Source: Hyparrhenia diplandra (lineage: Eukaryota; Streptophyta; Magnoliopsida; Poales; Poaceae). Taken from it: a stretch of 64,000 bases of DNA. Position 1 is the first letter of the stretch, and the number at the start of each line of letters is the position of its first letter. The DNA lies in assembly GCA_015847255.1 (NCBI GenBank), contig JADLZK010009248.1, positions 1-64,000 on the forward strand. The letters run 5' to 3'. The notes beneath the pieces were generated by a model. That model did no database searches. It had not been told where the DNA came from and was given only the letters and a program-made list of their open reading frames with translations. Shown in pieces: positions 32,838-44,551 of the stretch. A program made the position numbers and the translations under genes.

Positions 32838-35800
32838 TCAGTCTTGTTCAGGGAAAACACTCTCTAGGAATTTTACAAATCGTTTTGAATACGAATTCGG
32901 ATCAACAGCTGATATTGAAAGGGGATCAAACTTGAGTGATTTGACTGCATGCTCGACCCTTTTTGACATATTGTACTCCTGTAATATGTCTATAATCCCA
33001 AGGTAAAGAACAACATCGTACTCCTCAATGCTATTTGGGTTTTCAAGTTCCGTGTTAATGTCCTCATGCACTTTATGAGCTCGAGCTGGCATATTCACCC
33101 CTAACTGCACACGTAACCTGAAAAAGCATGATACAGAATACGCACATGAATCAGCAACATAATTCATCTTATTTAAGTCGCAAGAATGAAGAATTCATCT
33201 TCCTTTGGGCTAATAACTACCCAAGTATATTTGGAGAACGTATCATGTGCACACCGGACTTGTAGGTTACCGTGCACACTTCTAATCTGGGCCATAAGAT
33301 GCTGATCCAAGGGTTAGGTAATTTTACACTTAACTCCTGCTCTAATCACAATTTTGCAAATCCCTCCTCCCACCTCGTCAGTGGTTATCATCTCGTGCCC
33401 CTTGGATTTACATCATGTGGCCCAGATTAAAAGTGTGCATGGTTGCATATAAGTTCGGTGTGCACATGATACGTTCTCGTATATTTGACCATCATGTTTT
33501 TCATTTAAATCAGCCATGACATTTTAGAGTTAACAAACGGTCTGAGATGGCTAGTGTTAAGTTTCTCCCCTAAAGCCAGTAAACCCCAGGAGACTCCCGA
33601 ATTTAATATAGTATGTGTTCTAGTACTGCATTGCAGCATCTATATACTGTGAAGCTGGATCATCAAATGTTTTGGCAAGAAAATGTACCGTCCGGTGCCT
33701 GGCAAAAACAAGATCAACCTCTTCATAACCAGCTTCCGATGCTCTAACCATGCTTCCTCTTATGTGGGAACCACCAACCGTAGTGCCTGGCTCATGAGCG
33801 ACAAGCAAAAATCCCTTCCAGGAACTTGTTTCCTCATATTGCAACAGTGCACTATCTGGTAAAGGCAAAAAGAAGCATTTTATTACTAGGTAACACAGTC
33901 AAAAGCTGAAGGTAAGCAACCAGTTACGCAATGCCCATTAGCTGATAGAACATTACTGATTACTCACAACAACATACGGAGTAGAATGTAAAGGAACATA
34001 GCATAAATAGAAGATTTATAGCACTTGGGTGAACCAGTTTTCCTTGGCAATTCTTCTCTACATGTCACTCTTACATTACTTATATTTTTGTTGTGACCCT
34101 TTTTTTTTTTGCCATTTTTGAATCAGCTGTATAAGTTAGCTGTGATACCATCTTCAAGGAAGATTTTTAGTAGTGTGAATAGCACTGATACTTAAGGTGG
34201 TCCTTTTGTTTTTTAAAAGGATACCATGGTCATAGCAATAGTGTTTTGCCATGATTTGTTCAGTTATAAGAGAAAAGTATATATATATAAAAATGAAACC
34301 AGCTTAAGGTTGGGTTCATGCACTGTTCTTTAAAAATCACAGTGAGTACTATACCTGGAATTCCACATCTTTCAAGACTGCTCTGATCTGATGACGAAGT
34401 ATTTAGGTGATAGGGAGCTCTAAAATGGATCCCCAAGAGCATGCTATAATCAATGATAGACTGGGATTCCAAGAACATACAATCAAGTGATATTTGCCTG
34501 AAAATGGTCAGCAGAAACGTTTAGAAGACACCACTTATCAAACCATATGTGTATAAAACATTTGATTTGATAGGCACTGATCTTGGCCTAAAGTAGAAAT
34601 CTATCATAAGTATATTACTTTCTACAGTTTGTATTTTTTTTTATTATTTTAACTTTTTTGTATTTTTTATTGTAGAGTACTAGTGAGTTGTAACTTCATA
34701 AGTATTGTCAGATACTTTCTGTAAATAAGGGCCAGACACTGAAGACTAGTAGAAATACAGTATATACTACCAGAAGACTATTAAGGTGTTTAGAAAAACA
34801 AAGGGGGCAGTTGATCATCAGCTTACCTGAAAAGTGCGCCCCGCCATGGTTTATCAACATGAAAAACATATGAAAGGTCAAGGTCCTTCAGTGTTGTGTT
34901 CTCATTTATATTTTGCTTGTTTGTTGATCGGCCTTGTGTAGAACCCTTCAAGTCATACTTACGATGAATTCGCAGCTCAGTGCAGAACATATTTCCCATC
35001 ACAACAAAGTTTAACCTGTACAAAACCACAAAAAACTATCGCGATATGACATGCATTTACAGATGAAATAAGAATAATGCAACAAGAATGTGATTATGCA
35101 CCTTTCTCCCGCCTTTCAGAGTAATCCTGTGCACGCCAAAAATTTTGTAATGAGCGTATTATCATAAGCTCTGACATGACTGTAGTATTTTGGAAGCATC
35201 TTCAACAGTATCTGCAGCATGTATTACATCAAACCAATCTGCAGTAGGCATAACTTATCACTCAACAATGGTATAAATTATTTTTATCCTATGATTTTCT
35301 TCCATATGAATGTTAACTAATATTAGGACCATAAATCTTATGTGCAACAAATTTTTCCTGGTTGTAAATATATCAACGACTCATCCACAGACTAAGAACA
35401 AGTAAAACATCGCTTAAAAAAGAACAAGTAAAACACAGCACACTCTCATAGAAAGCCTTCAAGGCGATACCTTCAGCTCAGCTTTTCTCAAGGTTTTTAT
35501 GACAAAACGTTCATCCTGTGAAAGATAGAAAATACTGCCACTTTTCCCAGGTGAAGAAAGCTCTTTCAGACTGTCATCACCACATATGGACATCATGTAA
35601 TCTGCAGCATCAATGTGGAACATTTCTCGAAGATTCCTGAAGTCAATGAGTCATTTAGCTATGGCAAAAAAAGATGAACTGAAGAATCTGTAGAAAAATC
35701 CAAGCCAGTGGGAATTCCTCTATAATATGTATGATCTCTTATTAATTGTGAGCTATAAAAATTTAAATAGGAAAACATAGTAAAAAACAGAGAAACATGA

Positions 35801-38800
35801 CTTTCAGGAAAAAAAAAAATCAAGTTGAGGCTTTGAGAGATGCTATTATGGTTATGGAAGACTCATTCTAAAGAAGACAAACTGATTCAGAGGTGATCAT
35901 AAGATTCTTGCTAGTTTCTAATTTAATCTGTGCAAGTAAAAATATAGGCAATCTAATCATCACATTAGCTACTCTAAACAAATCAGCCACGTTGCATTCG
36001 TTTAGTTAATATGTCACAAAAAAAGTCACATTCAGCACTACAAAACAATATGCATTCAAGAAAAAAAAAACTATAGAAAAGTATGAAAATGCTAAACTTT
36101 TTATACAATTAGCACTCAGGAAAGAGACATACCGGAAAACCATAGGACAATAATCCTTCCAAAAGAAATTGACAGAGTAGTGTGGAGGAGTATACTGCGA
36201 GCCTTCAGTAGGGAAGTACATTCTTATCCGTGCTCGAGGTCCAAAATCATTTGAACGAACTTCACGCAGAGGTACAGGGGTGATTTTACCTACTGTATAC
36301 CTGGATAGCAATATCACGGGGTGGTTAGAAAGGACTGTGCATTGCTGAATAGCAATAGGGAACTATTTACCGAAGTGTGGACATTCACTAGATTATCCCC
36401 TAAATAGATGTCACAGGGACAAACAAACAATAGTGAATTTAGGAGATATAAGGGTGTGTGTGCAACCCATTGTTTTAATTTAGCATAGTTATACAATTCC
36501 CTAAATAGATATCACAGGGACCAAACAAACAATATAGTAAATTTAGGAGATATAAGAGTGTGTGTGCAACCCATGCCCCAAAGAGGAGCTAAGGATCATT
36601 AGTTGCTCAAAACCATGACACATACCATTGCAGGAAGAGGATGTAAGAATTGTTTGGTGGGGAAAGAAAAGTTTCTGACTCCAAAACAATCGAGGATTTA
36701 GCTCCAAGAGAATAAGCAAAGCAAAAGAAGTAACACCTCTGTCATGCACATGATAAATGGGGCTGAGTGTTGTTGTGAGGAAACCTTTTACTTGATTTAT
36801 AGTATGGGAACAATCGTTCACTTTTTGAGAGGAGCTACGGATTCACCAAATTTTGCTAAGCTTGTGATTGCTACTAGAGTACGATTAGTACAGGCAGCGT
36901 CAGAAATATGCCATGGCAATTGGAAACTATTTTTGTATGTAGATAGTGGCACATGATATCGAACATCACAAATTTTCATCCTAAAGAAAGAACATAATTT
37001 TAGCATATTCTTGAAAAAGAGACAGTTTCACTTGTCATTCAAACAATGGGAGGTTTCAAAACAACCTTGATAATTCTGGTAGCATGGGAGATATGGAAGC
37101 ATCACAACTCTAGTGTCTTTGACAACAAGGACATTCAGGATGTCATTAGGGCTGTTAGCTCGAAATTGGGGGGGGGGGGACTCTAGGCGCTTGTTCTCAG
37201 GTTGCTGCCTGCTGGAGCTTAAAGCTTGGTGCCATTTGGTCGCTTTTACAGTTTTTGTGTGGCGAGTCTGTAACTTAGTTTCTAGGAGGTGGTCTGTGTG
37301 GGTTGGGTCTCTTTGACCCATGTAACATTTTTTCTATCTTAATGAAATGACACACAGTTCTCCTGCGCTGATCGAGGAAAAAAATTAGCAACAGGTTAAA
37401 CAAAATTTTCACTACCCACTACTAATAATTCTTACATAAGTAATACTTTTCTCATAACTAATGTGAGTTCTGTGTCTGAAAGCTATGCATATGCTTCTTT
37501 CAGATGTAGCATATCTTTGTAGAGAGTGCAACTGTCCTAAATAGATACACGCTATAAATGTAATGATACAGAAAAAGAAAACAACTACAAGAATCTATTT
37601 TTGACAAAAAAGAATTAAGATGACATATAATGGAAAACATCAATACAATTAAGCATTTACCTAATGCCAAGTTGCAAATTAAGCATTAGGTAATAGCTCC
37701 TGTGGCCTTTGAAAATAGTCTCCATGGGCCCTCCAGCTTGCTTTTGCCAGGTATGCGCCTGTGTTTTACCGCTATCCAGCATGCTGGAATCATGGCATTT
37801 TGGCTTTTCCGAGATAAGTACGCCTTGTACATATTCTCTTTCATAGACCAATACTTTATCAACTCCACTCTCTTGGACACAGTTATCAGTTGCCAAGGGC
37901 TCAGTAGATGAATCTCGTGACAAATTATTTCCAGAATTATCATCAAAAACTGGTGTGGTGCCATTTGAAATACGCCTGGGCCAATGGAAAAGGCTGCGTA
38001 GTCTCCATGTGTCGCAAAGTTTTTGGAATACAAATAATAAGCCGCTATTGATATTTTCATTACCAGAGCTTGAAGAACTTGAAATATCGTGATCTGCTGA
38101 CTCAGACACTTCAAGGTTACAAGGCATTTTACTTCCTGGTTGATAAAACATACCATGTCCATCCTTGAGTCCCCTGTCCCATGTACCAATGTAACATGCT
38201 CCTGATGCATATTTACAAAAACCTTTTCCATGAGCCAGTCCATTAAACCAGATACAGTCAAGAGTATCGCCATTTGTCCATTGCATCACTCCTCTGCCAT
38301 TCATTTTACCAGATTTCCAGCCTCCAATGTAGATGTTGCCATCAACCCATGTATACTTACCAAATCCATCTGGCAAGCCCTCGTTCCATAAACCTTCGTA
38401 AGTATCACCGTTGGCATAAACCATTGTGCCCATTCCATGTTTTTTGTTCATCCTCCAAGCACCTTTATAAACAGACCCATCAACTCCTTTGAAAGTGCCT
38501 GTTCCATCGATGAAACCTCCACAGAGATCTCCATCATATGAAGCACCTGAAGGCCACTGAATTATTCCTCTACCAGTCATCTTGCTTGTATCCCACTCGC
38601 CATAATAAAGAGTTCCATCTGTCCACATATACTTTCCAAATCCATGAGGAACTAAACCAGCAAAGTTGCCAACATAGATGTCACCATTTGGAAGGGTATT
38701 CCCCCTAAACAGAGAGACAAGATAAGGCTACCAGCACACACATTTATTTATATTAGAATGTCTCTATAGTAGTGCTTCAAAGATTTGTGACAACCAAATT

Positions 38801-39012
38801 GCAAAATATATAGTTTTAGAAGAATCTTGAAGTAGTGCAGTTAACAGTTGGTAGTTTTTTTTTTTGTTTTTTTTGTGTGTGTGTGAAAAAAAACACTGAA
38901 GAGCCTTCCACTAGTCATTAGAACTATAGCAAAAAGAGAAGGCATGTTTCAGAGTAAAGATGAGATAAGCGTACCTCTGGGTGTTCCCTGCGCTTTTCTC
39001 TGCACTGGCCAT
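32838..39012 (-). CDS. Phosphatidylinositol 4-phosphate 5-kinase with MORN repeats, nine exons, three 1-nt indels
   Basis: Makes PI(4,5)P2 from PI4P at membranes. Exons: 39012-38975, 38704-37661, 36300-36133, 35636-35471, 35211-35102, 35015-34827, 34497-34355, 33855-33689, 33117-32838; about 768 residues. Exon 2 carries about eight MORN repeats (YKGAWRMNKKHGMGTMVYANG type), as in plant type-B PIP5Ks. The kinase part shows LREVRSNDFGPRARIRMYFP, DERFVIKTLRKAELK (the VIKT lysine), IHRKYDLKGSTQGR, QSIIDYSMLLG and the C-terminal VDPNSYSKRFVKF. Three frame breaks: a T run one short at about 35138-35142 (KFFGVHR), an extra A at about 35010-35012 (KVNFVVMGN), and an extra T at about 33704-33708 (VDLVLPGTGR). 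Each is needed for the exon phases to agree. Introns carry a MULE MITE, a duplication and a LINE tail. Confidence 0.94.
33234..33478. mobile_element. Mutator-type MITE with perfect 9-bp duplication, in PIP5K intron 8
   Basis: Inverted repeats of about 60 bp, starting GAGAACGTATCATGTGCACA and ending with its complement. Flanked by GTATATTTG at 33225-33233 and 33479-33487, a perfect 9-bp duplication as made by Mutator-like transposases. Confidence 0.88.
36398..36574. repeat. Direct duplication, ~75-bp unit, in PIP5K intron 2
   Basis: Unit CCCTAAATAGATGTCACAGG...GTGTGTGTGCAACCCAT at 36398-36470 recurs at 36499-36574 with a few changes; period about 101 bp. Confidence 0.9.
37020..37387 (+). mobile_element. 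5'-truncated LINE 3' end in PIP5K intron 2
   Basis: Translation includes LVAWEIWKHHNSSVFDNKD, the C-terminal signature common to plant L1-type LINEs, then a 3' UTR and an A run at about 37377-37385. It lies antisense to PIP5K. The left border is uncertain. Confidence 0.65.
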
Positions 39013-42000
39013 GCCAAGGTTTACCAGGACAGCTCAAAAACAACAAAATTCATTCAGCAAGATCTGAAAAAAAAAATCAAAGGTTGTTATACAAGATGGA
39101 CTGAAAATAAACACGGACTGAAAGGAAATACAGACTTGATCCCTACAAGATTCACTCCTGAACGATTTCCACTGGAATTAACCCTCGCACGTGCTAGATT
39201 ACTTCACTGAATCATTACCATGAAAGCAACTTCAAATATATTATACTTCATACAATACAAATAAAAAAAGCATGGTCTTGAACACAGAATTTCAGCGAGC
39301 AGGGCACGTGGTGGGTCTCCCTTCAGTAGGAACTGACAACTCATGAACTGGAAATACATGTCTATCTCTACGTAGAGCAGATGCTTTTGAAAAGACACTT
39401 TAATCACATAGCTTGGAAACTTGCAAAAACTGCTCGAATTCCACCGATCCTATTCTAGGTGCTTGAATTCCCGCGCGACTGGCTGCCTAGGCAAGAGCAT
39501 CTCTAAGCTAAGTGAAGCAAGCAACCATGGACAGGTCTCACAAGCACCATACCTCATAAGCAGCAGCAGCCGGAGCTCATCGCCACCGCAGGAGCTGGCG
39601 CTGAGCCAACCACGTATCCCATCCAACGCCCACGCCTCAGGAAGAGGATCACAGCTCCAAGAAGAGAACAGAAAGAAAGAGAGAGAGGAGGGAAGGTGGA
39701 GCCGGAGAGGAGGGGAAAGGGCGCAGGAGATCGAAGAGGGCAGACAGGCAGGCAGGGCGAGGGCGAAGGGGACCTGGGGCCCGGTGGGGGAGGGAGGAGA
39801 AGGACGGGAACCACCGCCACGTTGCCCCCCGCTAGTGGCCGAGCTGGCGCCGACCAATCCCAGCGCGCGCCACGACCCCACCCAGCCCCGCCCCCGATGC
39901 CGAGATTTTTTTTCCCCTCGTCCTGCCGTCGCCTGACGCCGAAACTCCCCGCCATTGGGGTAAATTCCCTCGGTCTCTCGGCCTTTCGGCGGCGGCGTCG
40001 ATCATGGACAGCGACGGGACGGAGGCGCTGGCGGCTCGACCCGCCTGCCAGGTGGGATGGGATGGGGAAAGTGCTGGCAGCGCGGAGCGGGCGTGCGGTG
40101 AGCCAGCCGTGCTTTTACTGTGTCCGGGGCTCTCTCCGGCCGGACGGGCGCATGTGGGCGGTCGCGGGGCGGTGCGGTGGTGACTGGTGAGCCGAGCCCG
40201 TGGGCGCGCCGACGAGAGGATTCCCGTGCGCGCATGTGGGCGGGCCCGGCCCGGTCACTTTCGGCGGCGCGCAGTTGTTCGCTGGCGTCGAAGGAGGGTG
40301 GACCTTTTTCTTTTCTTTTTCTGGCTGCTGGCGGCTTGGCTTGGCGTTGGCGGTTGCCACTTGCCGTTGCCGGTGCGAGCGAGTTCGGTCACGGCGGCGA
40401 ACGGTGACGGGGGAATTTAATCGGGGAGTGATTCCGAGTGTTGAGGGGGTGTTCAGTTGCTTACTACAGTAACCTAAAAACCATGTCACGTCACATCGAA
40501 TCTCTTATCGATTTTTAGTATTAAATATAGATAAATTCTGCGGATTTGGTTGAAAAGTGTGAGGGAATCTTTTAAATCTACAGTTAGTGTGGTTGAATAC
40601 TAATTACCAAATACAAAAAAGTCTTCTGATGGTCAACCCAAAAATATTTCACCAACTAAACCCACCTTGATGGCCATGTGAGTATTCGCCGATTATCTTT
40701 CTTGGCACAGGACAGGAGAGCCACGTAGGATTCCTTAACATTCCTGTTTTTATCTCGGTGCCCTGACCGATTGGACCACGTTTTCTTACGGGGGCATGAA
40801 AATGGGTTGACTTCGACGGTGAAAAAAGGTACAACTGTATACAACAATACAAGAAGCACCGGAGGTCCAGCGTTACGCATGTTTATTTGAGCATTTTGGC
40901 TTATAAACTGTCATACATACCCCGTATGAATCATGGGCAGTGTGGTGAAACACCACCTCAAATAAAATGCTAAAATTCAATTCTTTTTTTTTTTTTCCCT
41001 AAAAAGTTGTACTCCTAGTTTCCTGTGAGATTACAATAGTTAAAGTCTTGTGAAATGGTCATAAAAAGTGGTACTTTGACTATACTAAGCCTCGATAATT
41101 TATTGAGCAACGCTCCATCCATTCTGATCATCTCTGCATTCTAAACCAATATATACTTTGACTTTTTAAAATGCATTGTTTTTGTTATACATCTAGAGAT
41201 AGTTGCATAGCAGAGTATCTAGAAAAAAACAAAACATCTTGTAACTTAAAATAGAGAGAATAAATTATAAATGGTTAGCATTTTACTAATGCAACATTTG
41301 GATAGGGATAGGGATATAAAATATTAAATCCTAGTCATCCGGTCTTCCTACCCCATTTAATCATAGCCATTCATTTCCATTTCCCCATCCCACTCCTTAT
41401 CCAAACGGCACCTAAGTGAAACTTATAATTTTGACCAAATGCATAAAACATTATACCAACATCCACAATACCAAACAAATTAAATATCAAAATTTGTTCA
41501 TATAAAATTGTATCTAATGGCTTAATATTGTAGATAATAATCATGTTTTTGTGTAAAACTATCCAAACTAAGGAAGTTTTTTTTTTTAGAATTAATTAAG
41601 GAAGTTTATTTGAGATCGTAAAAAGTTAAAAAGGCTTACAATTTTAAAAAGGAGGAGATCATTTTATCCAAAGTCAAAAATCAATGATAATTTTATATTA
41701 GGTAAATCCATGTGTAAATTTTATTAGGATTTTTATAAGAACTGTGCATAAAATCAGATCGACAAAATACGAGGTAGGAACCTAAAGCCGGAGGCAAACT
41801 AGTCTTGTTTACTAGGGTCAGTTGACCTCAATTAAATTTGTGTTAAAAATAACTGTTCATAGCAGGTAATTAGCCATGGATAAAGAGAACGATCCGGTCA
41901 TCTTTTTGCCCTACCTTCGCTCCTGCTTATAGCATGACCGGATGTGGCTTTTCATGTTGTGGTAGTTACACGATCTAGATAGTAATTCGAAGTCAAGCTT

Positions 42001-42288
42001 GTTTAATATAGATTGTTTCTGAGGCTAAAAATTAAATCAAATTAGCTATAACTGGTTAGCTATCAGGCTTTGGACTAGCTAAAGACTCCATTGAGAAAAT
42101 AGCTTACACCTATTATCTCTCCTGCGCTTAAATTCTCCTACTCCCTATCACTACAAAAAGATAGCGTTCAGATCAAGACAGAAACCGTGTTCGCAAAGAA
42201 AAAAGACGACCTTAACCAAACAACCTCCCTCAAAAAAGAAAAAAAAACCTTAACCAAACAGCCTCCAGTACCTTCACAGTTCACCCTA
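39013..42288. other. PIP5K leader and promoter, then intergenic spacer
   Basis: From 39013 to about 39960 the sequence is consistent with PIP5K leader, possibly spliced, with a purine-rich and GC-rich block at 39590-39960. A second GC-rich block runs to about 40430. After that it is AT-rich with scattered MITE-like pieces (for example near 40443-40630 and 41300-41415) without clear borders. No gene is supported. Confidence 0.4.
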
Positions 42289-42508
42289 AGGGCACTCACA
42301 ACAATGCAAACTCTATCATAGAGTCTAAGTTTATTTATTATCATCATATTTATTGTCTTTGTTGATGTGACGCTGATGTGGCAATATATTTATGTTAGAG
42401 AGAGGGAGAAAAACCAAGACTCCAAGTCTTATTTGGACTCTAAGTCCACGTTACCCAAGGTAATAAATAGTTTTAGACTCTACGGTAGAGTCTGCATTAT
42501 GAGTGCCC
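42289..42508. mobile_element. Tourist-like MITE with TAA duplication
   Basis: Ends GGGCACTCACAACAATGCA and TGCATTATGAGTGCCC are inverted repeats flanked by TAA at 42286-42288 and 42509-42511. Length 220 bp, PIF/Harbinger type. Confidence 0.8.
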
Positions 42509-43647
42509 TAAGCTATTTGGTCACATAACCAGTAGAGTCTATGAGCATTAATTATGTTGCCACGTAGATGATTTGTTGATGTGGCGGGATATTTATTGAG
42601 GAGAAGAAAGCGAGGTCTACAGCGGCCTTCGAGATCGAAGAAACGAGTCGCGTCCGCGTTTGAGGAAGCCATCGTTTCTTCCCCATTTTGATCCCCGGCG
42701 CGCCCGCCTTTACCATCGGCCGCGTCGCGTGAACGCAGCTCCGCCGGTGGACGGCGTCCTCCCTCGGTCGGCCGCGCGCCAAGGCCCTGGCTGCCGGGCC
42801 TTGCGTGCCACCGCCGGCGTGGTCACGCTGAGTATGCGGGCTGCTTCCTCGGCGTGGGCCTGAGCTAATCCTAAGGCATTGCCGGTCGGAGAAGCTTGGT
42901 GCGGGCAGAGTGGGTGTGGTGGCCGGCGGCCGAGGAATCCCGGCTCTTCCGCGTCTAAGCTAGGTTGGGCCCGCCGGCGGCGGCAGTGAGGGCGGCGTGG
43001 GTGTGGCCGCCGGCGGCGGGCATCGGGCATCCGGAAGGGTAGCGGCCAACCGCCGTCGCCATGCGTGTCGCGGCCACCTCGCCTCAACTCGCCCTCCGCT
43101 AGGTGTAGAACATCTTGTGGCCGCCGCGCTGGGACGATGGAGGCTCTCTATCATATCGAGAACCAAGTAGAGAGACATCTTTGCTACTCCCCTCGTCCCA
43201 TGTAGTTTGTCGTTTTTGACTTTTGAATTTCATGTTTGACCATCCGTCTTATTCAAAATATTTATGCAAATCATAAAATAAATTAATCAATATTCAAGTA
43301 TCTTTGTTGACAAAATAAGTCATAACAAAATAAATTCTATTTGCGCAAAAAATTTGAATAAGACGAAGCATTGAAAAAAGATGATGGCGCGGAATCCGGG
43401 GTGACAAACTCGGTGGGGACGGAGGGAGTAGATCCGACGATCTCTCTCCTGTTGTGCAACCACCTCCGTTCCTTTTGCATGTGATGGTTTGTTTGCCGCA
43501 AAGAATCGACACAAGAGAAATTGATTGATTAATTTTTATTTAGAGACTCAGATAAAGAAAAACTGCATTGTAAAGCACTAGAGTCTTTGGTACAATATCC
43601 AGGTTATGAACTCTATGAGTAGAGTGCAGATTTGTGAGTGCCTTTAT
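42509..43647. mobile_element. Larger relative of the adjacent Tourist element enclosing GC-rich sequence
   Basis: The left part (about 42520-42620) shares TTTGTTGATGTGGC-type words with the neighbouring Tourist MITE. The right edge reads GTAGAGTGCAGATTTGTGAGTGCC, resembling its terminal repeat. Between them lies a GC-rich block (42640-43130) unlike its surroundings, possibly captured host sequence, and a nested Stowaway. The left border is not resolved. Confidence 0.4.
43197..43428. mobile_element. Stowaway MITE upstream of ERS1
   Basis: Left CTCCCCTCGTCCCATGTAG, right GGTGGGGACGGAGGGAG, with TA at both borders (43195-43196, 43429-43430). Interior almost matches the copy at 63646-63878. Confidence 0.85.
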
Positions 43648-43697
43648 AGAAGGTGGGCTTCGGCGATGCCATCCATGAATGGGGTTTTGCCGCATTA

Positions 43698-44011
43698 CTC
43701 CCTCTGTCTAACAAAAAAAAAAATAATTCTTTGACTTTTCAAAATCTAATTTAACCATTTATTTTATTTAAAATATGTGTAAATTCTAAAATAAATTAGT
43801 TATGATTATAATATTTTTAATGATCTAATAAGTCATAATAAAATTGATGATATTTATATAAATTATTTATGAATAAATTATTTTCAAAAAATAAGATGAA
43901 TGGTCAAATTAAATGATTTAACTTTTAAGTCGTTGAGTTTTGAAATGTGAAAAAATAGATTTGTCTTGAAAAATACTTTCATAAAATTATACGTTTTTTT
44001 TCCGGAGGGAG
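43698..44011. mobile_element. Stowaway MITE immediately upstream of the ERS1 leader
   Basis: Left CTCCCTCTGTCTAAC, right TTTTCCGGAGGGAG, bounded by TA at 43696-43697 and 44012-44013. Very AT-rich interior, 314 bp. It ends only about 100-150 bp before the likely ERS1 leader. Confidence 0.8.
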
Positions 44012-44099
44012 TATGCCATTACGAAGCATGACACGACCGCTGGAATGCCATCCGGTCGTATTCCTAGCTTTTTTTTCTTCCACTTCTACCCCCTCCTTT

Positions 44100-44551
44100 C
44101 GTTTCACCGCATCCATCCACGGACGGAACTGAGTCCGCCGGAACGGATCGAGCGCGGCTCTTCTTCTCCGTCAACTCCTCCACGCTCCCTAGCCCGCCTC
44201 CCCACGCCCAGCTCTCCACGCTCGCTCGCCCGCCGCCGTCGCCGCTGCCGCCGTCCCCAGTTCTTCGTCGAGACACTCGCCGGCGACGAGCATCCACCAG
44301 GTATGCCACCCCTTCTTCTCTCCCTTACTGCTGTACGAAATCGAGCACCCAAACCCTAACTTTATTTGGCTATATTCGGATCTGATCTAGTATGCGTGCT
44401 GCGTCCATGGGTGTATACTACTTAAATGCCAGTTGCTACGCATTTACTGCTATTTGAGATCGGGAAATGGTGTGGCAAAATCAATTTATCAATATGTTTC
44501 TTCTTCTGCAGGAGATGTTGTGAGGACTGATGCAATAACTAAGCTCGTTGG
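44100..44551 (+). promoter_or_regulatory. ERS1 5' leader exon and leader intron
   Basis: A GC-rich leader exon ends with the donor CATCCACCAG|GTATGCC at 44300/44301. The acceptor TTCTGCAG is at about 44512, giving a leader intron of about 210 bp, followed by the leader remainder and the ATG at 44552. The donor region carries AAACCCTAA and ATTCGGATCTGATCTAGT in the intron. This block matches the eRF1 leader (see findings). Leader exon start not defined. Confidence 0.7.
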
